A DNA stretch of 64,000 nucleotides from Streptomyces ambofaciens ATCC 23877 (GCF_001267885.1 NZ_CP012382.1:5815001-5879000), one strand, 5' to 3'. Shown: positions 54,131 to 63,229, counted from the first letter of the stretch. The notes: generated by a model not told the origin, from the letters alone. Program-made: numbers and translations.

Positions 54131-55360
54131 TCACTGGCCGGCGAACTTGCCGCTCACCGCGTCGAACACGCCCTTGGCCTCCTCGCCGAGCCGCGGACCG
54201 GCCAGCCAACCGGCCGTCACCGGGCCGATCGAGGTGTTGGAGACCAGCGAGGGCTTGCCGTCGGAACCGGCCGCGATCCAGCCGCCGCCGGACGAACCCC
54301 CGGTCATGGTGCAGCCGATGCGGTACATGGTCGGGTCGGAGGCGTTGATCGACAGCCGCCCGGGCTTGTCCTCGCACTGGAACAGCTTCTGGCCGTCGTA
54401 GGGCGGCGCGGCCGGGTAGCCGATCGCCTTCATGTTCTCGATCTGCGGCACGGAGGGCGCGTCGAAGTCCACCGGAAGCGCCGAACCGACCGTCTCCTCC
54501 AGTGACTTCCCGCCGCTGCCCTTCTCCGGCGTCACGTGGATGACGGCGTAGTCGTGCGGGGCGCCGTCGCCGCCCGTCGCACCGCCCTGCTCGATCCACT
54601 GGTCCGAGGTCTGCGCCCAGTCACCCCACCAGACGCCGTAGGGAGCGACCTCCTCCTTGGTGGCGGTCTGCAGTTCCTCGGCCGACTTGCCGGCGTCGTT
54701 GTACGAGGGCACGAAGGCGATGTTGCGGTACCAGCCGCCCTTCTTGCCGGCGTGCACGCAGTGGCCCGCGGTCCACACCAGGTTGGACTTGCCGGGGTTG
54801 GCCGGGTCCTCGACGACGGTCGCCGAGCAGACCATCGAGCCCGCGGGGGAGTCGAAGAGCAGCTTCCCGGCCGTGGCGGCGCTGTCGTGGTACTTGGGCG
54901 GCACGGCCTGCGCCTCGACCGGCACCGGCTCCGGATCGGTCACGCCCTGGTCACCCGAGAGGTCGTTCTCGTCGACCTGCTGGTCCGGCTCCTCGGCTTC
55001 CCGCATCCGGTCCGGGTTCCACAGGTCCTCGATGATCGGGTTGACGAAGTCCTGCGCCTCACGCAGCCAGTCGTCCTTGTTCCAGTTCTTCCAGGCGCCG
55101 TTCTTCCACTCGTCGACGTCGATCCCGTGCTGCTTGAGCTTGTCCTTGATGTGGTCCGGGATCCGGATCTCGCCGTTTCCACCGTCCGCGGCGGTCGCGG
55201 AGGCGGAGGCGTCGCCGCCCGCCTCCGCGTCACCGGACTCACAGGCGGTGGCGGTGAGCGCGAGCGCCGAGACGAGTGCCACGGTGACCGGCACGGGGGA
55301 GGCTGTGCGCCGCCCGCGCCTGTGCCCGCGCGTGGAGAACGACGGCCGTATGGATCGCAT
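54131..55360 (-). CDS. Trypsin-like serine peptidase lipoprotein 2 (paralogue)
   Basis: A 409-residue paralogue of the neighbouring protease. Signal peptide with lipobox LALTATAC (Cys40), a Trp-rich segment (HGIDVDEWKNGAWKNWNKDD, then FVNPIIEDLWNPDRM), and a chymotrypsin-fold domain with His (WTAGHCVHAG), Asp (PHDYAVIHVTPEKG) and Ser (TMTGGSSGGGW). ATG at 55360. The two genes arose by tandem duplication and are separated by about 130 bp; whether they share a transcript is not clear. Confidence 0.9.
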   Translation of the reverse strand: MRSIRPSFSTRGHRRGRRTASPVPVTVALVSALALTATACESGDAEAGGDASASATAADGGNGEIRIPDHIKDKLKQHGIDVDEWKNGAWKNWNKDDWLREAQDFVNPIIEDLWNPDRMREAEEPDQQVDENDLSGDQGVTDPEPVPVEAQAVPPKYHDSAATAGKLLFDSPAGSMVCSATVVEDPANPGKSNLVWTAGHCVHAGKKGGWYRNIAFVPSYNDAGKSAEELQTATKEEVAPYGVWWGDWAQTSDQWIEQGGATGGDGAPHDYAVIHVTPEKGSGGKSLEETVGSALPVDFDAPSVPQIENMKAIGYPAAPPYDGQKLFQCEDKPGRLSINASDPTMYRIGCTMTGGSSGGGWIAAGSDGKPSLVSNTSIGPVTAGWLAGPRLGEEAKGVFDAVSGKFAGQ

Positions 55361-55675
55361 GGTGGTGACTCCCCCTACTGTGAACTGCACTGGAACGGCA
55401 CCACACACTATTGGTTGGCTGTGGGGGAGTTCCGACGGAACGGCAACGGTTCGGATACAAGCCGTCTGACCTGGCCCGTCGCCTCCACCGGTGGACGCCC
55501 CGTCCGGAGACGCCCGGTGGATCGGCGAGGTCCCCGAAGGATCTCCGGGCAACCCGTAACCCGGCCGACGGGCGGCGGTTGGTAGCGGTGGGGCCTGCTG
55601 TCCGGACGCGGTCCCTCGTGCCGTGGGCCCCCCGACACGGTGGCGCGTGTCCGGACAGCCGGGAGGTCGGGAGCC
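55361..55675. other. Divergent intergenic region protease 2 - aminotransferase
   Basis: About 315 bases holding both promoters. A perfect inverted repeat GTTCCG-A-CGGAAC lies at 55429-55441, followed by another GGTTCGG half-site. I see no canonical iron box (TTAGGTTAGSCTAACCTAA-like), which would be expected if the siderophore-type genes were under DmdR/IdeR control from here. Confidence 0.5.
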
Positions 55676-57064
55676 GTGGCCAGATCCGCGTACGGGGGAG
55701 GCGCCTCCGGAGGCTGGAACGTCGGGCCGGTGATGACGAGGCCGGCGGATGAGCCACCCGCGCGGGCCCCCTCTCCGCGCCGGAGCGGACCGGCGCGTGA
55801 GCCCTCCGCCCGCACGTACGCGCAGGCCCTCCCGGTCGTGCCGGTCCGGGCCCGAGGGCTCACCATCGAGGGTGCCGACGGCCGTCGCTACCTCGACTGT
55901 GCGTCGGGCGCGGGGGCACTGCCCCTCGGGCACAACCACCCGGTGGTGCTGGAGGCGATCCGCAGGGTCCTCGACTCGGGCGCCCCCTTGCAGGTCATGG
56001 GGCTCACCACGCCTGTGGAGGACACCTTCGTCACCGAGCTGCTGCGCACCCTGCCGGCCGGGTCGGCCCACCGCGCGCGCGTGCGGTTCTGCGGACCGGC
56101 CGGTGCGGAGCCGGTGGCCACCGCCGTGGCCCTGGTCCGTGCCGCCACCGGACGGACCCGGGTCGTCGCCCTCATCGAGTCCGACCACGGTGCGACCGCC
56201 GACCTCTCGGGCCCGGCCGACGCCGCACAGTCGCCGGCGGGAGTGATCTTCGAGCCGGTCCGCGGTGCGGCCGGTGTGCTGCCCGCCTCCGTTGCCTGGA
56301 TGCGGGACCTGCGCCGCGTCACGGCCGAGCGGTCCGTCCCGCTGATCGCCGACGAGAGCGAGACCGGCGTCGGGTGGACCGGTGCCTTCTGGGCGGTCGA
56401 GCACGGTGCCGTCACCCCCGACGTCCTGGTCCTCTCCAACGCGATCGGCGGCAGCCTGCCGCTCGCGGCGGTGGTGTACGACGACGCCCTGCACTCCGGG
56501 GAGCCCGACGCCGGTGCCTTCCGCGGCAACCAACTCGCCCTGGCGGCGGGCGCGGCCACCCTGGCGCACGTCCGCGAACACCGCCTCGCCGACCACGCCG
56601 CCACGCTGGGGGCCCGGATCCTGACCCGACTGCGCGGCCTGGCCCGCGAGTTCCGGTGCGTCGGCGAGGTGCGCGGGCGGGGTCTGATGATCGGAATCGA
56701 GCTGGTGGCACCGGAGGGGACGCACGAGATGCCCGGCGACGGCTCGGGCGGCGGTGAGACCGGGGGTGGGGAAAACGGTCACAGCGCCGGTGTGGGCAAC
56801 GGCGCGGGCGGTGGTGCGGGTGCGGGTCCCGCGTCCGGCTCCGCCGCCGCGGTCGCCGCCGCCGTCCAACGGGAGTGCCTGCGCCGCGGGCTGATCGTCG
56901 GCCTGGCGGGCTCGGCCCGTGACGTCGTGCGACTGCTGCCGCCCCTGATCACCACCGAGGAGCAGACGTCGGCGGTCCTGGACCGCCTCGCCGACGCCCT
57001 GGGAGCGGTGGAACGCGGCCGGGGCGGTCACGCGTTACCGCGCGCGGCGCGCGCCGCACGCTGA
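55676..57064 (+). CDS. Class III aminotransferase-like protein lacking the catalytic lysine
   Basis: A 462-residue fold-type I PLP-like protein resembling diaminobutyrate/siderophore aminotransferases (TYAQALPVVPVRARGLTIEG, CASGAGALPLGHNHPVVLEA). The segment that normally reads PDIVxLSKAIGGGLPL is PDVLVLSNAIGGSLPL: the Schiff-base lysine is Asn (codon 56438-56440). The DEVQTGxGRTG loop reads DESETGVGWTG and the usual YHG reads DHG, so PLP chemistry is doubtful. A Gly-rich insertion occupies about 56730-56850. GTG at 55676 follows GGGAGG; ATG 55733 is an alternative. First of three genes with an IucA/IucC synthetase and an acyltransferase. Confidence 0.85.
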   Translation: MARSAYGGGASGGWNVGPVMTRPADEPPARAPSPRRSGPAREPSARTYAQALPVVPVRARGLTIEGADGRRYLDCASGAGALPLGHNHPVVLEAIRRVLDSGAPLQVMGLTTPVEDTFVTELLRTLPAGSAHRARVRFCGPAGAEPVATAVALVRAATGRTRVVALIESDHGATADLSGPADAAQSPAGVIFEPVRGAAGVLPASVAWMRDLRRVTAERSVPLIADESETGVGWTGAFWAVEHGAVTPDVLVLSNAIGGSLPLAAVVYDDALHSGEPDAGAFRGNQLALAAGAATLAHVREHRLADHAATLGARILTRLRGLAREFRCVGEVRGRGLMIGIELVAPEGTHEMPGDGSGGGETGGGENGHSAGVGNGAGGGAGAGPASGSAAAVAAAVQRECLRRGLIVGLAGSARDVVRLLPPLITTEEQTSAVLDRLADALGAVERGRGGHALPRAARAAR

Positions 57065-57104
57065 ACTCCGCCGTCCAGGTTCCAGCACGTCATGAGGATT
57101 CGCG

Positions 57105-59165
57105 TTGCACACCCACCCCACGCCCGAGCGGGCGCCCGCCGACCTCGCCGAACCGCCTTCCGGGCAATTCTTCGCCGGTCCCCTGCTTCCCGGGCAGGCT
57201 TCCCCCGTTAACCGCGCGTCTGTTCCTGTGCCCTCCTCGGCGGCCACACCTGTGCCTTCGCCGCCGGCCGATGCCTTGGACGACCGTGCTCCTGACCCCG
57301 GCCCCGACTCCGGCCTCGGCCCCGGTTCCTGCCCCGGCTCCGGCCCCGATTCCGCTCCCGGCACATACCCCGACCCTGCCCTCGCTCCCTTCGCCGAGGC
57401 CCAGGCCGTGGCCGTGGAGAACCTGCTGCGCTGCTGGGTACGCGAGACCGGCGCGTCCGCCCCCGGCGGCGGCAGCCTCCGCGTGCCGCTCCCGGCCAGC
57501 GGGACCACCCTGACCGTTCCCGTCCACTACTGGTCGCCGACGGGCTGCCACCGCTTCGGCCGCCCCCGCCTGGCGGACGCCCCCGCCTCCACGCCCCCCG
57601 TGGACGCCGTCACGCTCGCCGCCCTGCTCGTCCGGGAGTCGGCCGGCGAACCGGGGCCCGACGGCGCCGATCTCGTGGCGCGCGTCGCCGACTCCGTCCG
57701 CCGTACCGCCGTGTTCCTCCGCGACCGCAGGGGAAGCCGCGCCCCCGACACCGGCTCCGGCCCCGGCCCCGGCCCCGACACCGAAACCGGCCCCGACCTC
57801 TTCCTCGCCGCCGAGCAGGCGCTCCTCCTGGGTCATCCGCTGCACCCCACCCCGAAGAGCAGGGAGGGCCTCACCGAGGCCGAGGCACGCCTGTACTCGC
57901 CCGAACTGCGCGGCGCCTTCCCCCTGCACTGGATGGCCGTCGCCCCCTCCGTCCTCGCCACCGACTCGGCGTGGACCGAGCGCGGCCGTCCGGTCACCGC
58001 GCCCCGGCTCACCGCCCGCCTCGCCGGTGACGGTGCGCTACCGCCCGACGGCTACGCGGTACTGCCCCTGCACCCCTGGCAGTTCCGCGCGGTACGGCAC
58101 CGCCCGGAGACCGCGGCCCTGCTGGACGCGGGGCTGCTCAGGGACCTCGGCGTCCAGGGCGGTGACTGGCACCCCACCTCCTCCCTGCGGACCGTCCACC
58201 GACCCGGCGCCGCAGCCATGCTCAAGCTCTCGCTGGCCCTGCACATCACCAACTCCCGTCGGGAGAACCTCCGCAAGGAGCTGCACCGCGGAGTCGAGGT
58301 CCACCGTCTGCTGCGCAAGGGCCTGTCCTGCCAGTGGCAGGCCGCCCACCCGGAGTTCGACATCGTCCGCGATCCGGCCTGGCTCGGCGTCGACGGACCG
58401 GACGGCGGACCCGTCCGCGGGCTCGACGTCGTCATCCGGCACAACCCGTTCCGGCCCTCGGACGACGTCTCCTGCGTCGCCGGCCTCGTCGCGCCGCGTC
58501 CGTACGGGCCGGGGGAGGGTACCGGCCGGCACACTGGCGGCGTCCCGCGCTCCCGGCTGGCCGAGGTCGTCACCCGGATCGCCGCTCGGGCCGGCCGCCC
58601 GCGCGCGGCCGTGACCGTCGAGTGGTTCCTGCGGTACCTGCGGCACGTCGTACGCCCCGTGCTGTGGCTGGACGCCAACGCCGGGATCGCCCTGGAGGCG
58701 CACCAGCAGAACACGCTCGTCCTGCTGGACTCCGGCGGCTGGCCCGTCGGCGGACGCTACCGGGACAACCAGGGCTACTACTTCCGCGCGTCCCGGCGTG
58801 CGGAACTCGACGCACGCCTGCCCGGCATCGGCCAGCACAGCGACACGTTCGTGTCCGACGAGGTCACCGACGAACGCTTCACGTACTACCTCGCCGTCAA
58901 CAACGTCTTCGGCCTGATCGGTGCTCTCGGCTCCCAGCACCTCGCCGACGAACGGCTGCTGCTGGCGGCCTTCCGGTGCTTCCTCCGCGATCTCGCCTCG
59001 GGCCCGGACCCCCTGCGCTGTCCGCTGCCCGAGCACCTCCTCGACTCGCCCGTGCTGCGGTGCAAGGCCAACCTGCTGACCCGGCTGCACGGCCTCGACG
59101 AACTCGCCGGCCCGGTGGACACCCAGTCCGTCTACGTCACGATCCCCAACCCGCTGCGTGTCTGA
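57105..59165 (+). CDS. IucA/IucC-family NIS siderophore synthetase
   Basis: A 686-residue NRPS-independent siderophore synthetase that condenses a carboxylic acid with an amine or alcohol via an acyl-adenylate. Core motifs: GHPLHPTPKSREGLTEAEAR, YAVLPLHPWQFRAVRH, TSSLRTVHRPGAAAMLKLSL, ALHITNSRRENLRK and a C-terminal FhuF-like region (EAHQQNTLVLLDSGG; DNQGYYFRASRRAEL). The first 100 residues contain Pro/Gly/Asp repeats not found in standard synthetases. TTG at 57105 with GAGGA upstream. Lies between the aminotransferase-like gene and an acyltransferase. Confidence 0.92.
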   Translation: MHTHPTPERAPADLAEPPSGQFFAGPLLPGQASPVNRASVPVPSSAATPVPSPPADALDDRAPDPGPDSGLGPGSCPGSGPDSAPGTYPDPALAPFAEAQAVAVENLLRCWVRETGASAPGGGSLRVPLPASGTTLTVPVHYWSPTGCHRFGRPRLADAPASTPPVDAVTLAALLVRESAGEPGPDGADLVARVADSVRRTAVFLRDRRGSRAPDTGSGPGPGPDTETGPDLFLAAEQALLLGHPLHPTPKSREGLTEAEARLYSPELRGAFPLHWMAVAPSVLATDSAWTERGRPVTAPRLTARLAGDGALPPDGYAVLPLHPWQFRAVRHRPETAALLDAGLLRDLGVQGGDWHPTSSLRTVHRPGAAAMLKLSLALHITNSRRENLRKELHRGVEVHRLLRKGLSCQWQAAHPEFDIVRDPAWLGVDGPDGGPVRGLDVVIRHNPFRPSDDVSCVAGLVAPRPYGPGEGTGRHTGGVPRSRLAEVVTRIAARAGRPRAAVTVEWFLRYLRHVVRPVLWLDANAGIALEAHQQNTLVLLDSGGWPVGGRYRDNQGYYFRASRRAELDARLPGIGQHSDTFVSDEVTDERFTYYLAVNNVFGLIGALGSQHLADERLLLAAFRCFLRDLASGPDPLRCPLPEHLLDSPVLRCKANLLTRLHGLDELAGPVDTQSVYVTIPNPLRV

Positions 59166-59272
59166 GCGGGCCGCCCCGCCGACCCGTGCCGTTCCGTCCC
59201 TCACTCCCTCACTCAAGAACCCGGGCGACTGCCGACCGCGCCCTGATCTTCCTCCGCCGAAGGATCGACACC

Positions 59273-59965
59273 GTGACCTCCACCGATGCGAGCACCGACG
59301 ACACCCTGGACCTCCACCTGCCCGAGGACTTCGTCGCCCTGTTCGGGCGGGAGCGCCGCGACCAGGCGGGCACGGAGGCGCCGCCGCCCCGCGGCGACCT
59401 GCTCGACCGTGTCGCCGACTGGGGGCCGGCCGTCACCCCCGAAGGCAGGTTCCAGCTGGTGCCCGTCCATGTCGAACGGGACGTTCCGCTGATCGCCCGC
59501 TGGATGAACGACCCCGCCGTCGCCGCGTTCTGGGAGCTGACCGGCCCGCGGAGCGTGACCGAGGACCACGTACGGGCCCAGCTCGCGGGTGACGGACGCA
59601 GCGTCCCCTGCGTCGGCGTGCTGGAAGGCGTGCCGATGAGCTACTGGGAGATCTACCGGGCCGACCTCGACCCGCTGGCCCGGTACTGTCCCGTCCGACC
59701 GCACGACACCGGCCTCCACCTGCTGATCGGCGATTCCGCCGACCGGGGGCAGGGCCTCGGTACGACGCTGCTCAGGAGCGTCACCGACCTCGTGCTCGCC
59801 AGGCGGCCCGCCTGCACGCGCGTGCTCGCCGAACCGGACGTCCGGAACACGCCCTCGGTCGCCGCGTTCCTCGGCGCCGGGTACCGGTTCTCCGCCGAGG
59901 TCGACCTGCCCGCCAAACGGGCCGCCCTCATGATCCGTGAACGGCCCTCCGGCGAACTGCCGTAG
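59273..59965 (+). CDS. Siderophore-type GNAT acyltransferase (IucB/AlcB-like)
   Basis: A 230-residue acyl-CoA N-acyltransferase of the siderophore (RhbD/AlcB) branch. Residues 60-225 show RFQLVPVHVERDVPLIARWM, DPAVAAFWELTGP, MSYWEIYRADLDPLARYCPV and DTGLHLLIGDSADRGQGLGT, a typical GNAT acetyl-CoA site. The N-terminal 50 residues are a variable lead. GTG at 59273 follows AAGGAT. It probably acylates an amine or hydroxylamine that the NIS synthetase then condenses. Confidence 0.9.
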   Translation: MTSTDASTDDTLDLHLPEDFVALFGRERRDQAGTEAPPPRGDLLDRVADWGPAVTPEGRFQLVPVHVERDVPLIARWMNDPAVAAFWELTGPRSVTEDHVRAQLAGDGRSVPCVGVLEGVPMSYWEIYRADLDPLARYCPVRPHDTGLHLLIGDSADRGQGLGTTLLRSVTDLVLARRPACTRVLAEPDVRNTPSVAAFLGAGYRFSAEVDLPAKRAALMIRERPSGELP

Positions 59966-60125
59966 CGCCCCGCCGCTCAGCCCGCGGTATCGCGGCAGCG
60001 TCCCTCGCCTACCGGTCCCGCCGCCCAGGAGCCCCCGTGCCACCGTCGTATCCACAGCCCCGTCCGTCCCCGTCGTCCGCCTTGCCGACCCGTCTGTCAG
60101 TCCTGGGCCGTAGGGTGGTCGCGCT

Positions 60126-62102
60126 ATGACGAAGCCCTCACTCCCCGAACTCCTGCACGCCGCCGTCACCGCTGTGGGCGGCACGGAGCGTCCCGGCCAG
60201 GTGGCCATGGCCGAAGCCGTCGAGGAAGCCATCGACGGCGGCTCCCATCTGCTGGTCCAGGCCGGCACCGGCACCGGCAAGTCGCTGGGGTACCTGGTGC
60301 CCGCACTGGCGCACGGGGAGCGGGTCGTCGTGGCGACCGCGACCCTGGCCCTCCAGCGGCAGCTGGTGGAGCGGGACCTGCCGCGGACGGTCGACGCGCT
60401 CCACCCGCAGCTGCGCCGCCGTCCGGAGTTCGCGATGCTCAAGGGCAGGTCGAACTACCTGTGTCTGCACCGGCTCCACGAGGGGATGCCGCAGGACGAG
60501 GAGGAAGGTCTGTTCGACCAGTTCGAGGCCGCCGCTCCCACCAGCAAGCTGGGTCAGGACCTGCTGCGGATGCGCGACTGGGCGGACGAGACCGAGACCG
60601 GCGACCGCGACGATCTCACGCCCGGTGTCTCCGACCGGGCGTGGTCCCAGGTCTCGGTGTCCTCCCGGGAGTGCCTGGGCGCCTCGAAGTGCGCGTACGG
60701 CGCCGAGTGCTTCGCCGAGATGGCCCGCGAGCGCGCCAAACTGTCCGAGGTGGTCGTCACCAACCACGCGCTGCTGGCGATCGACGCCATCGAGGGTGCC
60801 CCGGTGCTGCCGCCGCACGAGGTGCTGATCGTGGACGAGGCGCACGAGCTGGTGTCCCGGGTCACCGGGGTGGCGACCGGTGAGCTCACTCCCGGCCAGG
60901 TGAACCGTGCGGTGCGGCGGGCCGCGAAGCTCGCCAACGAGAAGGCGGCCGACCAGCTGCAGACGGCCGCCGAGGGCTTCGAGCGGCTGATGGAGCTGGC
61001 GCTGCCGGGCCGGCTGGAGGAGATCCCGGAGGACCTCGGCTACGCCCTGATGGCGCTGCGTGACGCCTGCCGTACGGTCATCTCGGCGATCGGCGCGACC
61101 CGCGACAAGTCCGTGCAGGACGAGGACGCGGTCCGCAAGCAGGCGCTGGCCTCGGTGGAGTCGGTGCACGACGTGGCGGAGCGGATCACGAACGGTTCCG
61201 AGTGGGACGTCGTCTGGTACGAGCGCCACGACCGCTTCGGCGCCTCCCTGCGCGTCGCGCCCATGTCGGTCTCCGGCCTGCTGCGCGAGAAGCTCTTCAC
61301 GGACCGCTCGGTCGTCCTGACCTCCGCGACCCTGAAGCTGGGCGGCGACTTCAACGGCGTCGGAGCCTCGCTGGGCCTCGCCCCGGAGGGCACCGAGGGC
61401 GACGACCTGCCGCAGTGGAAGGGTGTCGACGTCGGTTCGCCCTTCGACTACCCGAAGCAGGGCATCCTGTACGTCGCCAAGCACCTGGCGCGCCCCGCGC
61501 GGGACGGCGACCGGGGCGACATGCTCGACGAGCTCACGGAGCTGATCCAGGCGGCGGGCGGCCGCACGCTGGGGTTGTTCTCCTCGATGCGGGCGGCCCA
61601 GCTCGCCGCCGAGGAGCTGCGCTCCCGTATCCCGGAGTTCCCCATCCTGCTCCAGGGCGAGGAGACACTCGGCGAACTGATCAAGAACTTCGCCGCCGAT
61701 CCGAAGACCTGCCTCTTCGGCACGCTGTCGCTCTGGCAGGGCGTCGACGTCCCGGGACCGAGCTGTCAGCTGGTCGTCATGGACAAGATCCCGTTTCCGC
61801 GCCCGGACGACCCCCTGATGAGCGCCCGCCAGAAGGCGGTCGAGGAAGCGGGCGGCAACGGCTTCATGGCGGTCGCCGCCACGCACGCCGCGCTGCTGAT
61901 GGCTCAGGGCGCGGGCCGCCTCGTACGGGCGTCGGGTGACCGCGGGGTGGTCGCCGTGCTGGACCAGCGACTGGCCACGGCCCGGTACGGCAGCTATCTG
62001 AAGGCGTCACTGCCCGATTTCTGGTTCACCACCGACCGCAATCAGGTCCGCAGGTCACTCGCCGCGATCGACGCGGCGGCCCGCCAGACGGAAAGCGACT
62101 GA
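60126..62102 (+). CDS. dinG: DinG-family ATP-dependent DNA helicase
   Basis: A 658-residue XPD/DinG-like 5'-3' helicase. Walker A QAGTGTGKSLGYLVPA, four probable Fe-S cysteines (NYLCLHR, SRECLGASKCAYGAECFAE), DEAH box (LIVDEAHELVSRVTG) and C-terminal motifs (TSATLKLGGDF; LSLWQGVDVPGPS). ATG at 60126. No SOS box is visible upstream although lexA is adjacent. A near-match DnaA box (GTATCCACA, 60048-60056) lies in front. Confidence 0.92.
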   Translation: MTKPSLPELLHAAVTAVGGTERPGQVAMAEAVEEAIDGGSHLLVQAGTGTGKSLGYLVPALAHGERVVVATATLALQRQLVERDLPRTVDALHPQLRRRPEFAMLKGRSNYLCLHRLHEGMPQDEEEGLFDQFEAAAPTSKLGQDLLRMRDWADETETGDRDDLTPGVSDRAWSQVSVSSRECLGASKCAYGAECFAEMARERAKLSEVVVTNHALLAIDAIEGAPVLPPHEVLIVDEAHELVSRVTGVATGELTPGQVNRAVRRAAKLANEKAADQLQTAAEGFERLMELALPGRLEEIPEDLGYALMALRDACRTVISAIGATRDKSVQDEDAVRKQALASVESVHDVAERITNGSEWDVVWYERHDRFGASLRVAPMSVSGLLREKLFTDRSVVLTSATLKLGGDFNGVGASLGLAPEGTEGDDLPQWKGVDVGSPFDYPKQGILYVAKHLARPARDGDRGDMLDELTELIQAAGGRTLGLFSSMRAAQLAAEELRSRIPEFPILLQGEETLGELIKNFAADPKTCLFGTLSLWQGVDVPGPSCQLVVMDKIPFPRPDDPLMSARQKAVEEAGGNGFMAVAATHAALLMAQGAGRLVRASGDRGVVAVLDQRLATARYGSYLKASLPDFWFTTDRNQVRRSLAAIDAAARQTESD

Positions 62103-62112
62103 ACGCGGGGGT

Positions 62113-62140
62113 CCACGGCGCCCGTCACCGGGCGCCGTGG
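62113..62140 (+). terminator. Terminator after dinG-like gene
   Basis: 12-bp stem CCACGGCGCCCG (62113-62124) / CGGGCGCCGTGG (62129-62140) around a TCAC loop, 10 bases past the stop. Confidence 0.75.
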
Positions 62141-62294
62141 GCCCACACGCCCCCCCGCCGCGGCGCGGGCCCGAACGTCCGCGTCACCCGGGGCCGGGGC
62201 CCTACGGGCGCGCCACGAGGGCGTGGGCCCACAAGCCCACCGCCGGGCTTCTCCCTCGACCGCCTGACACCCAGGGCGGCGTCCGGACAGCGCT

Positions 62295-62328
62295 GGGCCC
62301 CGGAACCGGCGCAGAGGTTCCGGGGCCC
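62295..62328 (-). terminator. Terminator after lexA
   Basis: 13-bp stem GGGCCCCGGAACC (62295-62307) / GGTTCCGGGGCCC (62316-62328) around an 8-base loop, about 50 bases past the lexA stop on the minus strand. Confidence 0.7.
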
Positions 62329-62376
62329 GGTCGGGTCGGCGGGGCGCTCTCTCGGCGCGCCCGCCCGCCGTGGCGC

Positions 62377-63156
62377 TCAGACGCGGCGCAGTACGGCCAC
62401 CACCTTGCCGAGGATGGTCGCGTCGTCACCGGGGATCGGCTCGTAGGCCGCGTTGTGCGGGAGGAGCCAGACATGGCCGTCCTCGCGCTTGAAGCGCTTC
62501 ACGGTCGCCTCGCCGTCGAGCATCGCGGCCACGATGTCGCCGTTCTCGGCGACCGGCTGGCGGCGGACCGTGACCCAGTCGCCGTCGCAGATGGCGGCCT
62601 CGATCATCGAGTCGCCGACGACCTTCAGAACGAACAGCTCGCCGTCACCGACCAGCTGCCGCGGCAGGGGGAAGACGTCCTCGACCGACTCCTCGGCGAG
62701 GATCGGACCACCAGCGGCGATACGCCCCACGAGCGGCACGTACGACGCGGCCGGCTTGCCGGCGGTGTCCGTGGGCTGGACGGAGGAGGCCTGGTCGGAG
62801 CCGCGCACCTCGTAGGCGCGCGGACGGTGCGGATCGCGGCGCAGGAAGCCCTTGCGCTCCAGCGCCATCAGCTGGTGCGCGACGGAGGAGGTGCTGGAGA
62901 GGCCGACGGCCTGGCCGATCTCCCGCATGGACGGCGGGTATCCCCGTCGCTGCACCGAGTCGCGGATGACCTCGATCACGCGGCGCTGCCGATCGGTGAG
63001 ACCCGAGCTGTCCGCCCGGATGCCGGGAGGTCGGCCCGGCAAGGAGCGCTTGTGCCCCTCTGGATTCGTGGCATCGCTCATCGCGTGCACCGGCTCAGGT
63101 CGGCCCTGGGGGCGGTCCTGGCCAGTGATGATGGCACTGTCGGCGGTGGTGGTCAC
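62377..63156 (-). CDS. lexA: SOS repressor LexA
   Basis: A 259-residue LexA. N-terminal winged helix ([40 protein letters not shown]), the self-cleavage Ala-Gly bond in [13 protein letters not shown], catalytic serine in [15 protein letters not shown] and lysine in [12 protein letters not shown]. The GTG at 63156 follows AGAGGGG; a longer frame upstream lacks this. An SOS box at 63218-63229 allows autoregulation. Represses recA and other repair genes until RecA filaments stimulate cleavage. Confidence 0.97.
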   Translation of the reverse strand: MTTTADSAIITGQDRPQGRPEPVHAMSDATNPEGHKRSLPGRPPGIRADSSGLTDRQRRVIEVIRDSVQRRGYPPSMREIGQAVGLSSTSSVAHQLMALERKGFLRRDPHRPRAYEVRGSDQASSVQPTDTAGKPAASYVPLVGRIAAGGPILAEESVEDVFPLPRQLVGDGELFVLKVVGDSMIEAAICDGDWVTVRRQPVAENGDIVAAMLDGEATVKRFKREDGHVWLLPHNAAYEPIPGDDATILGKVVAVLRRV

Positions 63157-63217
63157 GTCGGCCCCTCTCGATGGTCTCCCTGCTGCACAACGGTAGTAGC
63201 TTTCGAAAGGTTGCGCC

Positions 63218-63229
63218 AAACACACGTTC
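63218..63229 (-). promoter_or_regulatory. SOS box of lexA
   Basis: Read on the minus strand: GAAC-GTGT-GTTT, one mismatch to the GAAC-N4-GTTC consensus, 61 bp upstream of the lexA GTG. Confidence 0.75.

Noticed and set aside
54131..57031. Long 966-codon reading of protease 2
   Set aside because: The frame runs on upstream opposite the aminotransferase gene; the true start with signal peptide and lipobox is the ATG at 55360.
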